64,000 nucleotides of DNA from assembly GCA_030144725.1 (NCBI GenBank), contig JASKMD010000010.1:1804347-1868346 (forward strand), given 5' to 3'. Below, in pieces: positions 11,901-24,100 of the stretch; the stretch's first letter is position 1, and the number at the start of each line of letters is the position of its first letter. The position numbers and the translations under genes were made by a program. The DNA is from Haematococcus lacustris. Taxonomy: Eukaryota > Chlorophyta > Chlorophyceae > Chlamydomonadales > Haematococcaceae. Under the pieces are notes generated by a model. The model did no database searches, had not been told where the DNA came from, and worked only from the letters and a program-made list of their open reading frames with translations.

Positions 11901-14900
11901 CCTGCCCTTCCCACCACCCATACCCCTGCCCCCCTGCCCTTCCCACCACCCATACCCCTGCCCCCCTGCCCTTCCCACCACCCATACCCCTGCCCCCCTG
12001 CCCTTCCCACCACCCATACCCCTGCCCCCCTGCCCTTCCCACCACCCATACCCCTGCCCCCCTGCCCTTCCCACCACCCATACCCCTGCCCCCCTGCCCT
12101 TCCCACCACCCATACCCCTGCCCCCCTGCCCTTCCCACCACCCATACCCCTGCCCCCCTGCCCTTCCCACCACCCATACCCCTGCCCCCCTGCCCTTCCC
12201 ACCACCCATACCCCTGCCCCCCTGCCCTTCCCACCACCCATACCCCTGCCCCCCTGCCCTTCCCACCACCCATACCCCTGCCCCCCTGCCCTTCCCACCA
12301 CCCATACCCCTGCCCCCCTGCCCTTCCCACCACCCATACCCCTGCCCCCCTGCCCTTCCCACCACCCATACCCCTGCCCCCCTGCCCTTCCCACCACCCA
12401 TACCCCTGCCCCCCTGCCCTTCCCACCACCCATACCCCTGCCCCCCTGCCCTTCCCACCACCCATACCCCTGCCCCCCTGCCCTTCCCACCACCCATACC
12501 CCTGCCCCCCTGCCCTTCCCACCACCCATACCCCTGCCCCCCTGCCCTTCCCACCACCCATACCCCTGCCCCCCTGCCCTTCCCACCACCCATACCCCTG
12601 CCCCCCTGCCCTTCCCACCACCCATACCCCTGCCCCCCTGCCCTTCCCACCACCCATACCCCTGCCCCCCTGCCCTTCCCACCACCCATACCCCTGCCCC
12701 CCTGCCCTTCCCACCACCCATACCCCTGCCCCCCTGCCCTTCCCACCACCCATACCCCTGCCCCCCTGCCCTTCCCACCACCCATACCCCTGCCCCCCTG
12801 CCCTTCCCACCACCCATACCCCTGCCCCCCTGCCCTTCCCACCACCCATACCCCTGCCCCCCTGCCCTTCCCACCACCCATACCCCTGCCCCCCTGCCCT
12901 TCCCACCACCCATACCCCTGCCCCCCTGCCCTTCCCACCACCCATACCCCTGCCCCCCTGCCCTTCCCACCACCCATACCCCTGCCCCCCTGCCCTTCCC
13001 ACCACCCATACCCCTGCCCCCCTGCCCTTCCCACCACCCATACCCCTGCCCCCCTGCCCTTCCCACCACCCATACCCCTGCCCCCCTGCCCTTCCCACCA
13101 CCCATACCCCTGCCCCCCTGCCCTTCCCACCACCCATACCCCTGCCCCCCTGCCCTTCCCACCACCCATACCCCTGCCCCCCTGCCCTTCCCACCACCCA
13201 TACCCCTGCCCCCCTGCCCTTCCCACCACCCATACCCCTGCCCCCCTGCCCTTCCCACCACCCATACCCCTGCCCCCCTGCCCTTCCCACCACCCATACC
13301 CCTGCCCCCCTGCCCTTCCCACCACCCATACCCCTGCCCCCCTGCCCTTCCCACCACCCATACCCCTGCCCCCCTGCCCTTCCCACCACCCATACCCCTG
13401 CCCCCCTGCCCTTCCCACCACCCATACCCCTGCCCCCCTGCCCTTCCCACCACCCATACCCCTGCCCCCCTGCCCTTCCCACCACCCATACCCCTGCCCC
13501 CCTGCCCTTCCCACCACCCATACCCCTGCCCCCCTGCCCTTCCCACCACCCATACCCCTGCCCCCCTGCCCTTCCCACCACCCATACCCCTGCCCCCCTG
13601 CCCTTCCCACCACCCATACCCCTGCCCCCCTGCCCTTCCCACCACCCATACCCCTGCCCCCCTGCCCTTCCCACCACCCATACCCCTGCCCCCCTGCCCT
13701 TCCCACCACCCATACCCCTGCCCCCCTGCCCTTCCCACCACCCATACCCCTGCCCCCCTGCCCTTCCCACCACCCATACCCCTGCCCCCCTGCCCTTCCC
13801 ACCACCCATACCCCTGCCCCCCTGCCCTTCCCACCACCCATACCCCTGCCCCCCTGCCCTTCCCACCACCCATACCCCTGCCCCCCTGCCCTTCCCACCA
13901 CCCATACCCCTGCCCCCCTGCCCTTCCCACCACCCATACCCCTGCCCCCCTGCCCTTCCCACCACCCATACCCCTGCCCCCCTGCCCTTCCCACCACCCA
14001 TACCCCTGCCCCCCTGCCCTTCCCACCACCCATACCCCTGCCCCCCTGCCCTTCCCACCACCCATACCCCTGCCCCCCTGCCCTTCCCACCACCCATACC
14101 CCTGCCCCCCTGCCCTTCCCACCACCCATACCCCTGCCCCCCTGCCCTTCCCACCACCCATACCCCTGCCCCCCTGCCCTTCCCACCACCCATACCCCTG
14201 CCCCCCTGCCCTTCCCACCACCCATACCCCTGCCCCCCTGCCCTTCCCACCACCCATACCCCTGCCCCCCTGCCCTTCCCACCACCCATACCCCTGCCCC
14301 CCTGCCCTTCCCACCACCCATACCCCTGCCCCCCTGCCCTTCCCACCACCCATACCCCTGCCCCCCTGCCCTTCCCACCACCCATACCCCTGCCCCCCTG
14401 CCCTTCCCACCACCCATACCCCTGCCCCCCTGCCCTTCCCACCACCCATACCCCTGCCCCCCTGCCCTTCCCACCACCCATACCCCTGCCCCCCTGCCCT
14501 TCCCACCACCCATACCCCTGCCCCCCTGCCCTTCCCACCACCCATACCCCTGCCCCCCTGCCCTTCCCACCACCCATACCCCTGCCCCCCTGCCCTTCCC
14601 ACCACCCATACCCCTGCCCCCCTGCCCTTCCCACCACCCATACCCCTGCCCCCCTGCCCTTCCCACCACCCATACCCCTGCCCCCCTGCCCTTCCCACCA
14701 CCCATACCCCTGCCCCCCTGCCCTTCCCACCACCCATACCCCTGCCCCCCTGCCCTTCCCACCACCCATACCCCTGCCCCCCTGCCCTTCCCACCACCCA
14801 TACCCCTGCCCCCCTGCCCTTCCCACCACCCATACCCCTGCCCCCCTGCCCTTCCCACCACCCATACCCCTGCCCCCCTGCCCTTCCCACCACCCATACC

Positions 14901-17900
14901 CCTGCCCCCCTGCCCTTCCCACCACCCATACCCCTGCCCCCCTGCCCTTCCCACCACCCATACCCCTGCCCCCCTGCCCTTCCCACCACCCATACCCCTG
15001 CCCCCCTGCCCTTCCCACCACCCATACCCCTGCCCCCCTGCCCTTCCCACCACCCATACCCCTGCCCCCCTGCCCTTCCCACCACCCATACCCCTGCCCC
15101 CCTGCCCTTCCCACCACCCATACCCCTGCCCCCCTGCCCTTCCCACCACCCATACCCCTGCCCCCCTGCCCTTCCCACCACCCATACCCCTGCCCCCCTG
15201 CCCTTCCCACCACCCATACCCCTGCCCCCCTGCCCTTCCCACCACCCATACCCCTGCCCCCCTGCCCTTCCCACCACCCATACCCCTGCCCCCCTGCCCT
15301 TCCCACCACCCATACCCCTGCCCCCCTGCCCTTCCCACCACCCATACCCCTGCCCCCCTGCCCTTCCCACCACCCATACCCCTGCCCCCCTGCCCTTCCC
15401 ACCACCCATACCCCTGCCCCCCTGCCCTTCCCACCACCCATACCCCTGCCCCCCTGCCCTTCCCACCACCCATACCCCTGCCCCCCTGCCCTTCCCACCA
15501 CCCATACCCCTGCCCCCCTGCCCTTCCCACCACCCATACCCCTGCCCCCCTGCCCTTCCCACCACCCATACCCCTGCCCCCCTGCCCTTCCCACCACCCA
15601 TACCCCTGCCCCCCTGCCCTTCCCACCACCCATACCCCTGCCCCCCTGCCCTTCCCACCACCCATACCCCTGCCCCCCTGCCCTTCCCACCACCCATACC
15701 CCTGCCCCCCTGCCCTTCCCACCACCCATACCCCTGCCCCCCTGCCCTTCCCACCACCCATACCCCTGCCCCCCTGCCCTTCCCACCACCCATACCCCTG
15801 CCCCCCTGCCCTTCCCACCACCCATACCCCTGCCCCCCTGCCCTTCCCACCACCCATACCCCTGCCCCCCTGCCCTTCCCACCACCCATACCCCTGCCCC
15901 CCTGCCCTTCCCACCACCCATACCCCTGCCCCCCTGCCCTTCCCACCACCCATACCCCTGCCCCCCTGCCCTTCCCACCACCCATACCCCTGCCCCCCTG
16001 CCCTTCCCACCACCCATACCCCTGCCCCCCTGCCCTTCCCACCACCCATACCCCTGCCCCCCTGCCCTTCCCACCACCCATACCCCTGCCCCCCTGCCCT
16101 TCCCACCACCCATACCCCTGCCCCCCTGCCCTTCCCACCACCCATACCCCTGCCCCCCTGCCCTTCCCACCACCCATACCCCTGCCCCCCTGCCCTTCCC
16201 ACCACCCATACCCCTGCCCCCCTGCCCTTCCCACCACCCATACCCCTGCCCCCCTGCCCTTCCCACCACCCATACCCCTGCCCCCCTGCCCTTCCCACCA
16301 CCCATACCCCTGCCCCCCTGCCCTTCCCACCACCCATACCCCTGCCCCCCTGCCCTTCCCACCACCCATACCCCTGCCCCCCTGCCCTTCCCACCACCCA
16401 TACCCCTGCCCCCCTGCCCTTCCCACCACCCATACCCCTGCCCCCCTGCCCTTCCCACCACCCATACCCCTGCCCCCCTGCCCTTCCCACCACCCATACC
16501 CCTGCCCCCCTGCCCTTCCCACCACCCATACCCCTGCCCCCCTGCCCTTCCCACCACCCATACCCCTGCCCCCCTGCCCTTCCCACCACCCATACCCCTG
16601 CCCCCCTGCCCTTCCCACCACCCATACCCCTGCCCCCCTGCCCTTCCCACCACCCATACCCCTGCCCCCCTGCCCTTCCCACCACCCATACCCCTGCCCC
16701 CCTGCCCTTCCCACCACCCATACCCCTGCCCCCCTGCCCTTCCCACCACCCATACCCCTGCCCCCCTGCCCTTCCCACCACCCATACCCCTGCCCCCCTG
16801 CCCTTCCCACCACCCATACCCCTGCCCCCCTGCCCTTCCCACCACCCATACCCCTGCCCCCCTGCCCTTCCCACCACCCATACCCCTGCCCCCCTGCCCT
16901 TCCCACCACCCATACCCCTGCCCCCCTGCCCTTCCCACCACCCATACCCCTGCCCCCCTGCCCTTCCCACCACCCATACCCCTGCCCCCCTGCCCTTCCC
17001 ACCACCCATACCCCTGCCCCCCTGCCCTTCCCACCACCCATACCCTGCCCCCCTGCCCTTCCCACCACCCATACCCCTGCCCCCCTGCCTTCCCACCACC
17101 CATACCCCTGCCCCCCTGCCCTTCCCACCACCCATACCCCTGCCCCCCTGCCCTTCCCACCACCCATACCCCTGCCCCCCTGCCCTTCCCACCACCCATA
17201 CCCCTGCCCCCCTGCCCTTCCCACCACCCATACCCCTGCCCCCCTGCCCTTCCCACCACCCATACCCCTGCCCCCCTGCCCTTCCCACCACCCATACCCC
17301 TGCCCCCCTGCCCTTCCCACCACCCATACCCCTGCCCCCCTGCCCTTCCCACCACCCATACCCCTGCCCCCCTGCCCTTCCCACCACCCATACCCCTGCC
17401 CCCCTGCCCTTCCCACCACCCATACCCCTGCCCCCCTGCCCTTCCCACCACCCATACCCCTGCCCCCCTGCCCTTCCCACCACCCATACCCCTGCCCCCC
17501 TGCCCTTCCCACCACCCATACCCCTGCCCCCCTGCCCTTCCCACCACCCATACCCCTGCCCCCCTGCCCTTCCCACCACCCATACCCCTGCCCCCCTGCC
17601 CTTCCCACCACCCATACCCCTGGCCCCCCCTGCCCTTCCCACCACCCATACCCCTGCCCCCCTGCCCTTCCCACCACCCATACCCCTGCCCCCCTGCCCT
17701 TCCCACCACCCATACCCCTGCCCCCCTGCCCTTCCCACCACCCATACCCCTGCCCCCCTGCCCTTCCCACCACCCATTACCCCTGCCCCCCTGCCCTTCC
17801 CACCACCCATACCCCTGCCCCCCTGCCCTTCCCACCACCCATACCCCTGCCCCCCTGCCCTTCCCACCACCCATACCCCTGCCCCCCCTGCCCTTCCCAC

Positions 17901-18659
17901 CACCCATACCCCTGCCCCCCCTGCCCTTCCCACCACCCATACCCCTGCCCCCCTGCCCTTCCCACCACCCATACCCCTGCCCCCCTGCCCTTCCCACCAC
18001 CCATACCCCTGCCCCCCTGCCCTTCCCCACCACCCCATACCCCTGCCCCCCTGCCCTTCCCACCACCCATAACCCCTGCCCCCCTGCCCTTCCCACCACC
18101 CATACCCCTGCCCCCTGCCCTTTCCACCACCCATGACCCCTGCCCCCTGCCCTTCCCACCACCCATACCCCTGCCCCCCTGCCCTTCCCACCACCCATAC
18201 CCCTGCCCCCCTGCCCTTCCCACCACCCATACCCCTGCCCCCCTGCCCTTCCCACCACCCATACCCCTGCCCCCCCTGCCCTTCCCACCACCCTTACCCC
18301 TGCCCCCCTGCCCTTCCCACCACCCATACCCCTGCCCCCCTGCCCTTCCCACCACCCATACCCCTGCCCCCCCTGCCCTTCCCACCACCCATACCCCTGC
18401 CCCCCCCCTGCCCTTCCCACCACCCATACCCCTGCCCCCCTGCCCTTCCCACCACCCATACCCCTGCCCCCCCTGCCCTTCCCACCACCCATACCCCCTG
18501 CCCCCCTGCCCCCCTGCCCTGCTGCCCACCCTCCACTCCTTGGCCCCCCACCTGGTGGAACTCCGCTAAGTGGGTGCGGTCAATAGCTTCGTTGCGGAAC
18601 ACACGGTCAATGGAGAAGTACTTTGCAGGGCGGAAGCCGCCCTGTGCCAGCTGGTACAG
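8910..18659 (-). CDS. FARSA: Cytosolic phenylalanyl-tRNA synthetase alpha, C-terminal part
   Basis: Class II aminoacyl-tRNA synthetase catalytic subunit that charges tRNA-Phe. Five exons in transcript order: 18659-18552, 10698-10636, 10067-9954, 9607-9518, 9020-8910. All are phase 0 with GT/AG borders, giving the last 161 residues. Class II motif 2 (DRVFRNE...HLAEFHQ), the [18 protein letters not shown] segment and motif 3 (GLSLERP) are present and continuous across the joins, as in plant and animal alpha subunits. The first intron shown (18551-10699, 7,853 bp) is almost filled by a 32-bp minisatellite. Upstream residues (roughly 300 expected, including motif 1) are not visible between 18660 and the N gap; they may lie in the gap or be lost in assembly. 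The enzyme is essential, so a true pseudogene is less likely. Confidence 0.93.
10842..18510. repeat. 7.7-kb array of a 32-bp minisatellite, about 240 copies
   Basis: Tandem 32-bp unit made of CCCTTCCCACCACCCAT followed by ACCCCTGCCCCCCTG. From about 10866 to 17040 roughly 193 copies look identical; from 17041 to the right end single-base indels and substitutions appear every few copies. The plus strand is C/T-rich, so the PheRS alpha pre-mRNA is G-rich through the array, with G-runs that could form quadruplexes. The unit has no stop in any frame and 32 is not a multiple of three, so all six frames are open for about 2,300-2,600 codons. These are not genes. Confidence 0.98.
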
Positions 18660-19654
18660 CTGCAGGCAAGCGCACATGCTCCCATGCATAACGCGCATGA
18701 TGCATACAGTGTTCATTCACTGGTGTGGCCGTCAGCCTGGTTAAATGACTTTTTGGCAACCTTGCCCTTTTAGGCAACTTGGGTGTGAACACTGGCAACA
18801 GGCTCTCCATGCCAGGAGCATGCACTTACAGGGGTGCACACAACTCAGCCAGGAAGAGCTGCACGCAGTCATCCTGTCAGTCTGCACTGTGTGAGCTTGA
18901 GCAGTGAGCAGTGAAGTCATCCTGTCAGTCAAGCAGACGATGCTCACCCTAGTATGGATCAATGGATCTGACTATCAGCCTGGGATGGCGGATGCTTAGC
19001 CTCGGCCATCAGGGGCCTGAAAACCAACCCAAAGTTATCTCTACAGCATTGACAATCAGCCTGGAATGGTGGCCATCAGCGGCCTGAAATCAGGCAACCA
19101 GCTCCATGGCGGCATGCACATGAAGGGTGCGAGAGTCGAGCAGTCACCCAGGGATGTCCAGGGACTTCTTCCAGAGACAGGCACTGCAGCTTGGAGGCTT
19201 GGGGGTGAACATTATTGCGCACATTTTGTTCCCTTTTGGTAAAAGTATGGGTACAATTAGGTGGGTTGGGTACATTTTGGCACATTTTGGCACATCTAAT
19301 GGGTGCGGTGTTGTGGGTAGATAGGTCAAGGCGTTGCTCTTGCTCAAGCTCTTGCCCCTCCCCCTGCTCCCTCCACCTGCCCCCCTTCCCTTCCCCTGTC
19401 CCTGCCACCCATTCCCCATCCTCCTGCCCTGCCAATGATACTACCTCCACACCTGCCCCTCCACACCTCTACACCTCCACACCTTGTACCCAGCCAGCTG
19501 TGGCTTGGCGCGGTTAGAGGTGCCAGCAGTGGCGTGGCCAGCTGTCTCTACACATTCACACCTGCCCTCCCACACCTCTACACCACACTCTACCACACTG
19601 CCTCTACACCTGCCCCAGCACTCAGCCCTGCGGGCCTCGCACCATGCGAGTGGA
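18660..19654. other. Region between PheRS alpha exon and N gap
   Basis: Expected to hold further PheRS alpha exons on the minus strand. I searched for the RTHTT-like segment that should precede LYQLAQ, and for the upstream catalytic segments, and did not find them. The right part (19340-19640) is C/T-rich with repeated CCACACCTCTACACC-like words. Confidence 0.5.
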
Positions 19655-20154
19655 NNNNNNNNNNNNNNNNNNNNNNNNNNNNNNNNNNNNNNNNNNNNNN
19701 NNNNNNNNNNNNNNNNNNNNNNNNNNNNNNNNNNNNNNNNNNNNNNNNNNNNNNNNNNNNNNNNNNNNNNNNNNNNNNNNNNNNNNNNNNNNNNNNNNNN
19801 NNNNNNNNNNNNNNNNNNNNNNNNNNNNNNNNNNNNNNNNNNNNNNNNNNNNNNNNNNNNNNNNNNNNNNNNNNNNNNNNNNNNNNNNNNNNNNNNNNNN
19901 NNNNNNNNNNNNNNNNNNNNNNNNNNNNNNNNNNNNNNNNNNNNNNNNNNNNNNNNNNNNNNNNNNNNNNNNNNNNNNNNNNNNNNNNNNNNNNNNNNNN
20001 NNNNNNNNNNNNNNNNNNNNNNNNNNNNNNNNNNNNNNNNNNNNNNNNNNNNNNNNNNNNNNNNNNNNNNNNNNNNNNNNNNNNNNNNNNNNNNNNNNNN
20101 NNNNNNNNNNNNNNNNNNNNNNNNNNNNNNNNNNNNNNNNNNNNNNNNNNNNNN
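19655..20154. other. Assembly gap, 500 N
   Basis: Exactly 500 undetermined bases, a conventional placeholder size, so the true distance is unknown. It separates the truncated PheRS alpha gene from the truncated mTERF gene. These are divergent, so both 5' ends and any shared promoter could lie here. Confidence 0.97.
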
Positions 20155-20219
20155 GCGGACCAGCAGCACTGAGGGGGTTTTTGGTTTTGTTTTTAGCGGA
20201 CCAGCAGCACTGAGGGGGT
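20155..20219 (+). repeat. Direct repeat at right gap edge
   Basis: The 24-bp word starting GCGGACCAGCAGCACTGAGG occurs at 20155-20178 and again at 20196-20219, separated by a T-rich 17-bp spacer. Its position exactly at the gap edge suggests a tandem repeat that collapsed, or an overlapping contig end left in place. Confidence 0.85.
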
Positions 20220-20331
20220 GGTCCACCTGCCTATGAGCACGTGTTCAGGCACCTGCAAATACCGTGCCATGCCCCTCATGACCCTGCCCCTTTCTGGCTC
20301 CCCCCCTGGCTGCCCCCCTCCACACTCTCAG

Positions 20332-21113
20332 CTGGCAATGATCGGCGCAGCCATTGGCGCTCTAGAGTCGGGCCTGGCCCTACCCAGCCGGGCGGACGCC
20401 CTCCACCTGCTGGTGCAGCAGCCCCGCCCTGCTGTACGACATCACGGCTGCCAGCATCAGCCAGAGGCTGGACGCGCTGGCTGCCGCCTTCCAGGTGGGT
20501 CCACCACACCCACACCACCACCCCACACAGCCTGGGATGTCATCCCTGCCTCATTGCATGTCGTGATCTTGCAGCTGGGATGTCATTCCTGCCTCATTAC
20601 ATACATCCCCGCACTTCAACCCACTCTGCAACTCACAACTTAATGCCAGGAAGCAGCCAATCCATGCCAACTCGTGACATAGGGATGGGATGGAACTCTA
20701 AATGCATCTCCCAAAACATGCTGACCCAGGTGGAAGCCCTCACATGAGCGTGATCAGATCTAGTGCTGACGCGTAGATGGGTAGGAGGACATGGGAGGCC
20801 TTAGGCTCAGGGGGGTCGGCCAGCAGGCAGGTGGGTCAGGGTTTGGGTCAGGGCTTGACGGCACGGGTGGCTAGGCGGGTGCTCCTCCTGGGTGCCTTGG
20901 CCGCTGGTGGGCCTGCCTGCCTGTCTGCCTGCTTGGGAAGGAGGGGAGGTAGGGGTAGGGGTAGGGTAGGCAACTGAAGGGTCGGAAAAGAGAGGGCAGG
21001 CAGCCCATCCCATCACTCTGTTATGAAAACTCAGCCCAGCTGTGAAAATCAAACTCTAGCTGGGACAAGGCAGAACTCAATATCCACAACTGTGTTTATT
21101 ACTTTAGGGTTTT

Positions 21114-21182
<69 letters not shown>

Positions 21183-24100
21183 ACTTAAATTTGTATATAT
21201 ATAGATATATGTTGATGTGTTACAGGTGTGACCAAAAGCAATAACGCTGCCTGGTCACTTCTGCCGCTTTGTCAGCACCCAGCGATGAGTTCAGGTGCTG
21301 CTGTGCAGGTGCCTGCCAGCGAGTTGCGGCGCATGGCAGCTGAGACACCAGAAATGTTGGTGGTTGCACCTGCCACAGTCAGAAGAGTGATCCAGGTCGG
21401 TGGGAGTGATGCAGAGCAGTAAGGTTGAGGGTGATGAGGGTGATGAAGGTGATGAGGGTGAAGGTGGTGGGTATGGTGGAATGGTGAATGGTGCATGAGG
21501 CCTGTTTGTGGTGGTGGGTGATGGTGGTGGTGATGACAATGATGGTGTTTGAAGGGTGGATGGCTGCTGGTGCTTGCTTGCAGGCACAAGGCCAGGGGCC
21601 GGACGGGGAGTCCCGGCTGCTGCAGTGTCTACAGCTGTTGGTAGAAGCCCCCGGTAAGGAGACAGCTCCATCAGCTGGTCACCACCCTAATCCTAGCCCT
21701 GACCATGAACCTCCCCCCTCTCCTCTCCCCCCCTCACCCCTCCCCCCCTCACCCCTCCCCTCCTACTCCCCTCCCCCCTCCTCTGTCAGAGAGGCCCAGG
21801 CCATGGGGTTGCCAGCCTTAATCCCCCTGACCCAACCTGACCTAGCTGACCAATACCTATACCAATACCTGACCTACCTGACCTACCTGACCTGCCTGAC
21901 CCACCTGACCCACCCCAACCTCCAGTGTCAAGGTGCAGGCCTCACCACCCTGACCCTAACCCTAACCCTACCCTTAACCCTAACCCTAACCCTGAACCTC
22001 CCCTTATCCCGCCGCCCATACCTTTACTGGCAGCCTTAAACTTCAACTTAACCCCAGTTTTGTTTACTCACCTCAACCCTACTACTAACTGTTTCCATCT
22101 GTTGGGTGGTCCTCCCTGACCCCTGACCCCTGACCCCTGACCCCTGACCCCTGACCCCTGACCCCTGATCCCTAACCCCTGACCCCTGACCCCTGACCTC
22201 TGATCCCTAACCCCTGACCCCTGATCCCTAACCCCTGACCCCTGACCCCTGACCCCTGACCCCTGACCCCTGACCCCTGACCCCTGACCCCTGACCCCTG
22301 ACCCCTGACCCCTAACCCCTGACCCCTAACCCCTGACACTCTTACCATGACCCCTATTACCCATGATGCTAATGGTGACGACGCCATGCCTCCCGGCTGC
22401 CCTGTGCTGCTCTGTGTTGCAGGCGAGTTCATCACAAGCACCCTGAACGAGGACGTCGTGCAGCAGTGGATGATGAGGCTGGACATGGACAGGGAGGAGG
22501 TGGTGGAGCTGTTGGACCATGTGCCCACACTGCTGGAGATGTCGCCTACCACTGTCAAGGCCAGGCTGGTGGGTGGGGCTGCCAGGGTCGGTCCACCATG
22601 CATGAGCATTACAAACAGGGTGGGGTCAATGGGTGTTGTGGTAGCGGCAATATTACGATCAACGGGGCTGTGTTGCCTGAAGATGAGTCACTGCGGCTTG
22701 TTTCATGAAGAAGCTTCTGGATAGTTGAGTAATGCATAGAGCAAAATTATCTGGGTGGATCTCAGGGTATTTGGTAATGCAATGGGCCTTAGATCTCATG
22801 GTTGCGCTCGAGTGGGCAGGGCAGGGCTTGGCTGCAGAGTTGGAGTCAGAGTCCATGGGGAGGGGGAGATGCGTAGGATGGTGAAAAGGGGGCAAGAGAG
22901 CAGGCCACTCCCCTGATGGCCATCCCTGCCTTGCTGCCCACTGGTTGCAACAGTTGCCAGCTTTTTTTGCTGCTGGCGCTGGCTGAGTTACATTACCAAG
23001 GCTGTAGGGCTGCCCCAATATGGTGAGCCTGTCTTTGCCCCACCTGGCTGATTAGGAGTCACTGGTTGCCCTGTTTGGCATCACCCTGGCCATCGCCGCC
23101 AAGCTGGTGGTCAAGCACCCGGCCCTGACCACCATCCCGCCCAATGTGGTCATCACGCGCGTAAAGAGCCTGAGCCTGGCCCTGGGCATGTCCATGCCTG
23201 TGAGTTGCTGGCAGCAGGGTGGGCATGGAGGGCGAAAGGGTGAGGGGGGCTGCTGTGTGTGTGATGGTGTGATGGTGTGATGGAGTGCTGTGGTCTACAG
23301 AGGCGGTGGTAGTGAGTGATATGGAGTACTGTGGTAGTGAGGTGTATTCGCAATGTGTAGAGAGATGGAAGGGAAACGAAGCAGAGGAGCGGTGGTGAGG
23401 AGCGCACAAGGTGGGAGAGGGGGGGGGGGTGGAGGGCGAGCTGGAAGGAGGTGGGGGTGGTGGGGCAACAGGGGATAGGAGGGGGGGGGGGTGATGAGTG
23501 ATGAGCTTGGTGAAGGTGGAAAGGTGCTCAGAGTGTGAGGTTTGGGAAGGGGGAAGTTGTGGGAAGGGGGAAGGGGGAAGTTTTTCTGGGAAGGGGGAAG
23601 TTGTGTAGTGGTGGTACGGTGGCGGAAGGAGGGAGGTGCTTGCGACGAGGGAAGGGAGCACTAGTAGGAAGGGGATGCATTTAGTGTAGGGAGAGGTAAT
23701 GTGATACCTGCCAAAGGAGGGTCTTCAAAGGAGGTGGAGGTGGCCGTGATCACAAGGGGAGCTGGTCTTCTGGTGGTGTAGGAGGAGGAGGGGGCTGTAG
23801 CAGGGAGGAGTAGGAGTGATGTCTAGTGTGATGTCTAGTGTGGTAGTGTGAAAAACTACTTCCAAGGTCCTCTGGTGCTGTAGGAGGAGGAGGGGGCTGT
23901 CACAGTAGTAGGAGTGATGTTAGGCTAGTGTGGTCCAGTGTGATGTAGTGTGATGTAGTGTGGTCGCCCCAACGCGATAGAGAGCGATGGGGGGGGATGG
24001 AGCACACGGGCGAGAAAGGTGCAAGGTGGGAGAAGGGGGTGTAGAGGGCGACAGGCGAAAGGTGAAAGGGGGTGGAGGTGGTGAGCTAACAGGGGTGAGG

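Noticed and set aside
10667..18569. Very long open frames on both strands encoding Pro/His- or Gly/Arg-rich repeats
   Set aside because: They are read-through of the 32-bp array in all six frames; the PheRS alpha exons on either side join in phase across it.
23059..23661. Minus-strand Ser/Pro-rich 200-codon open frame
   Set aside because: It overlaps mTERF exon 23056-23199 and is otherwise G/A-rich intron sequence read backwards; no start context or family similarity.
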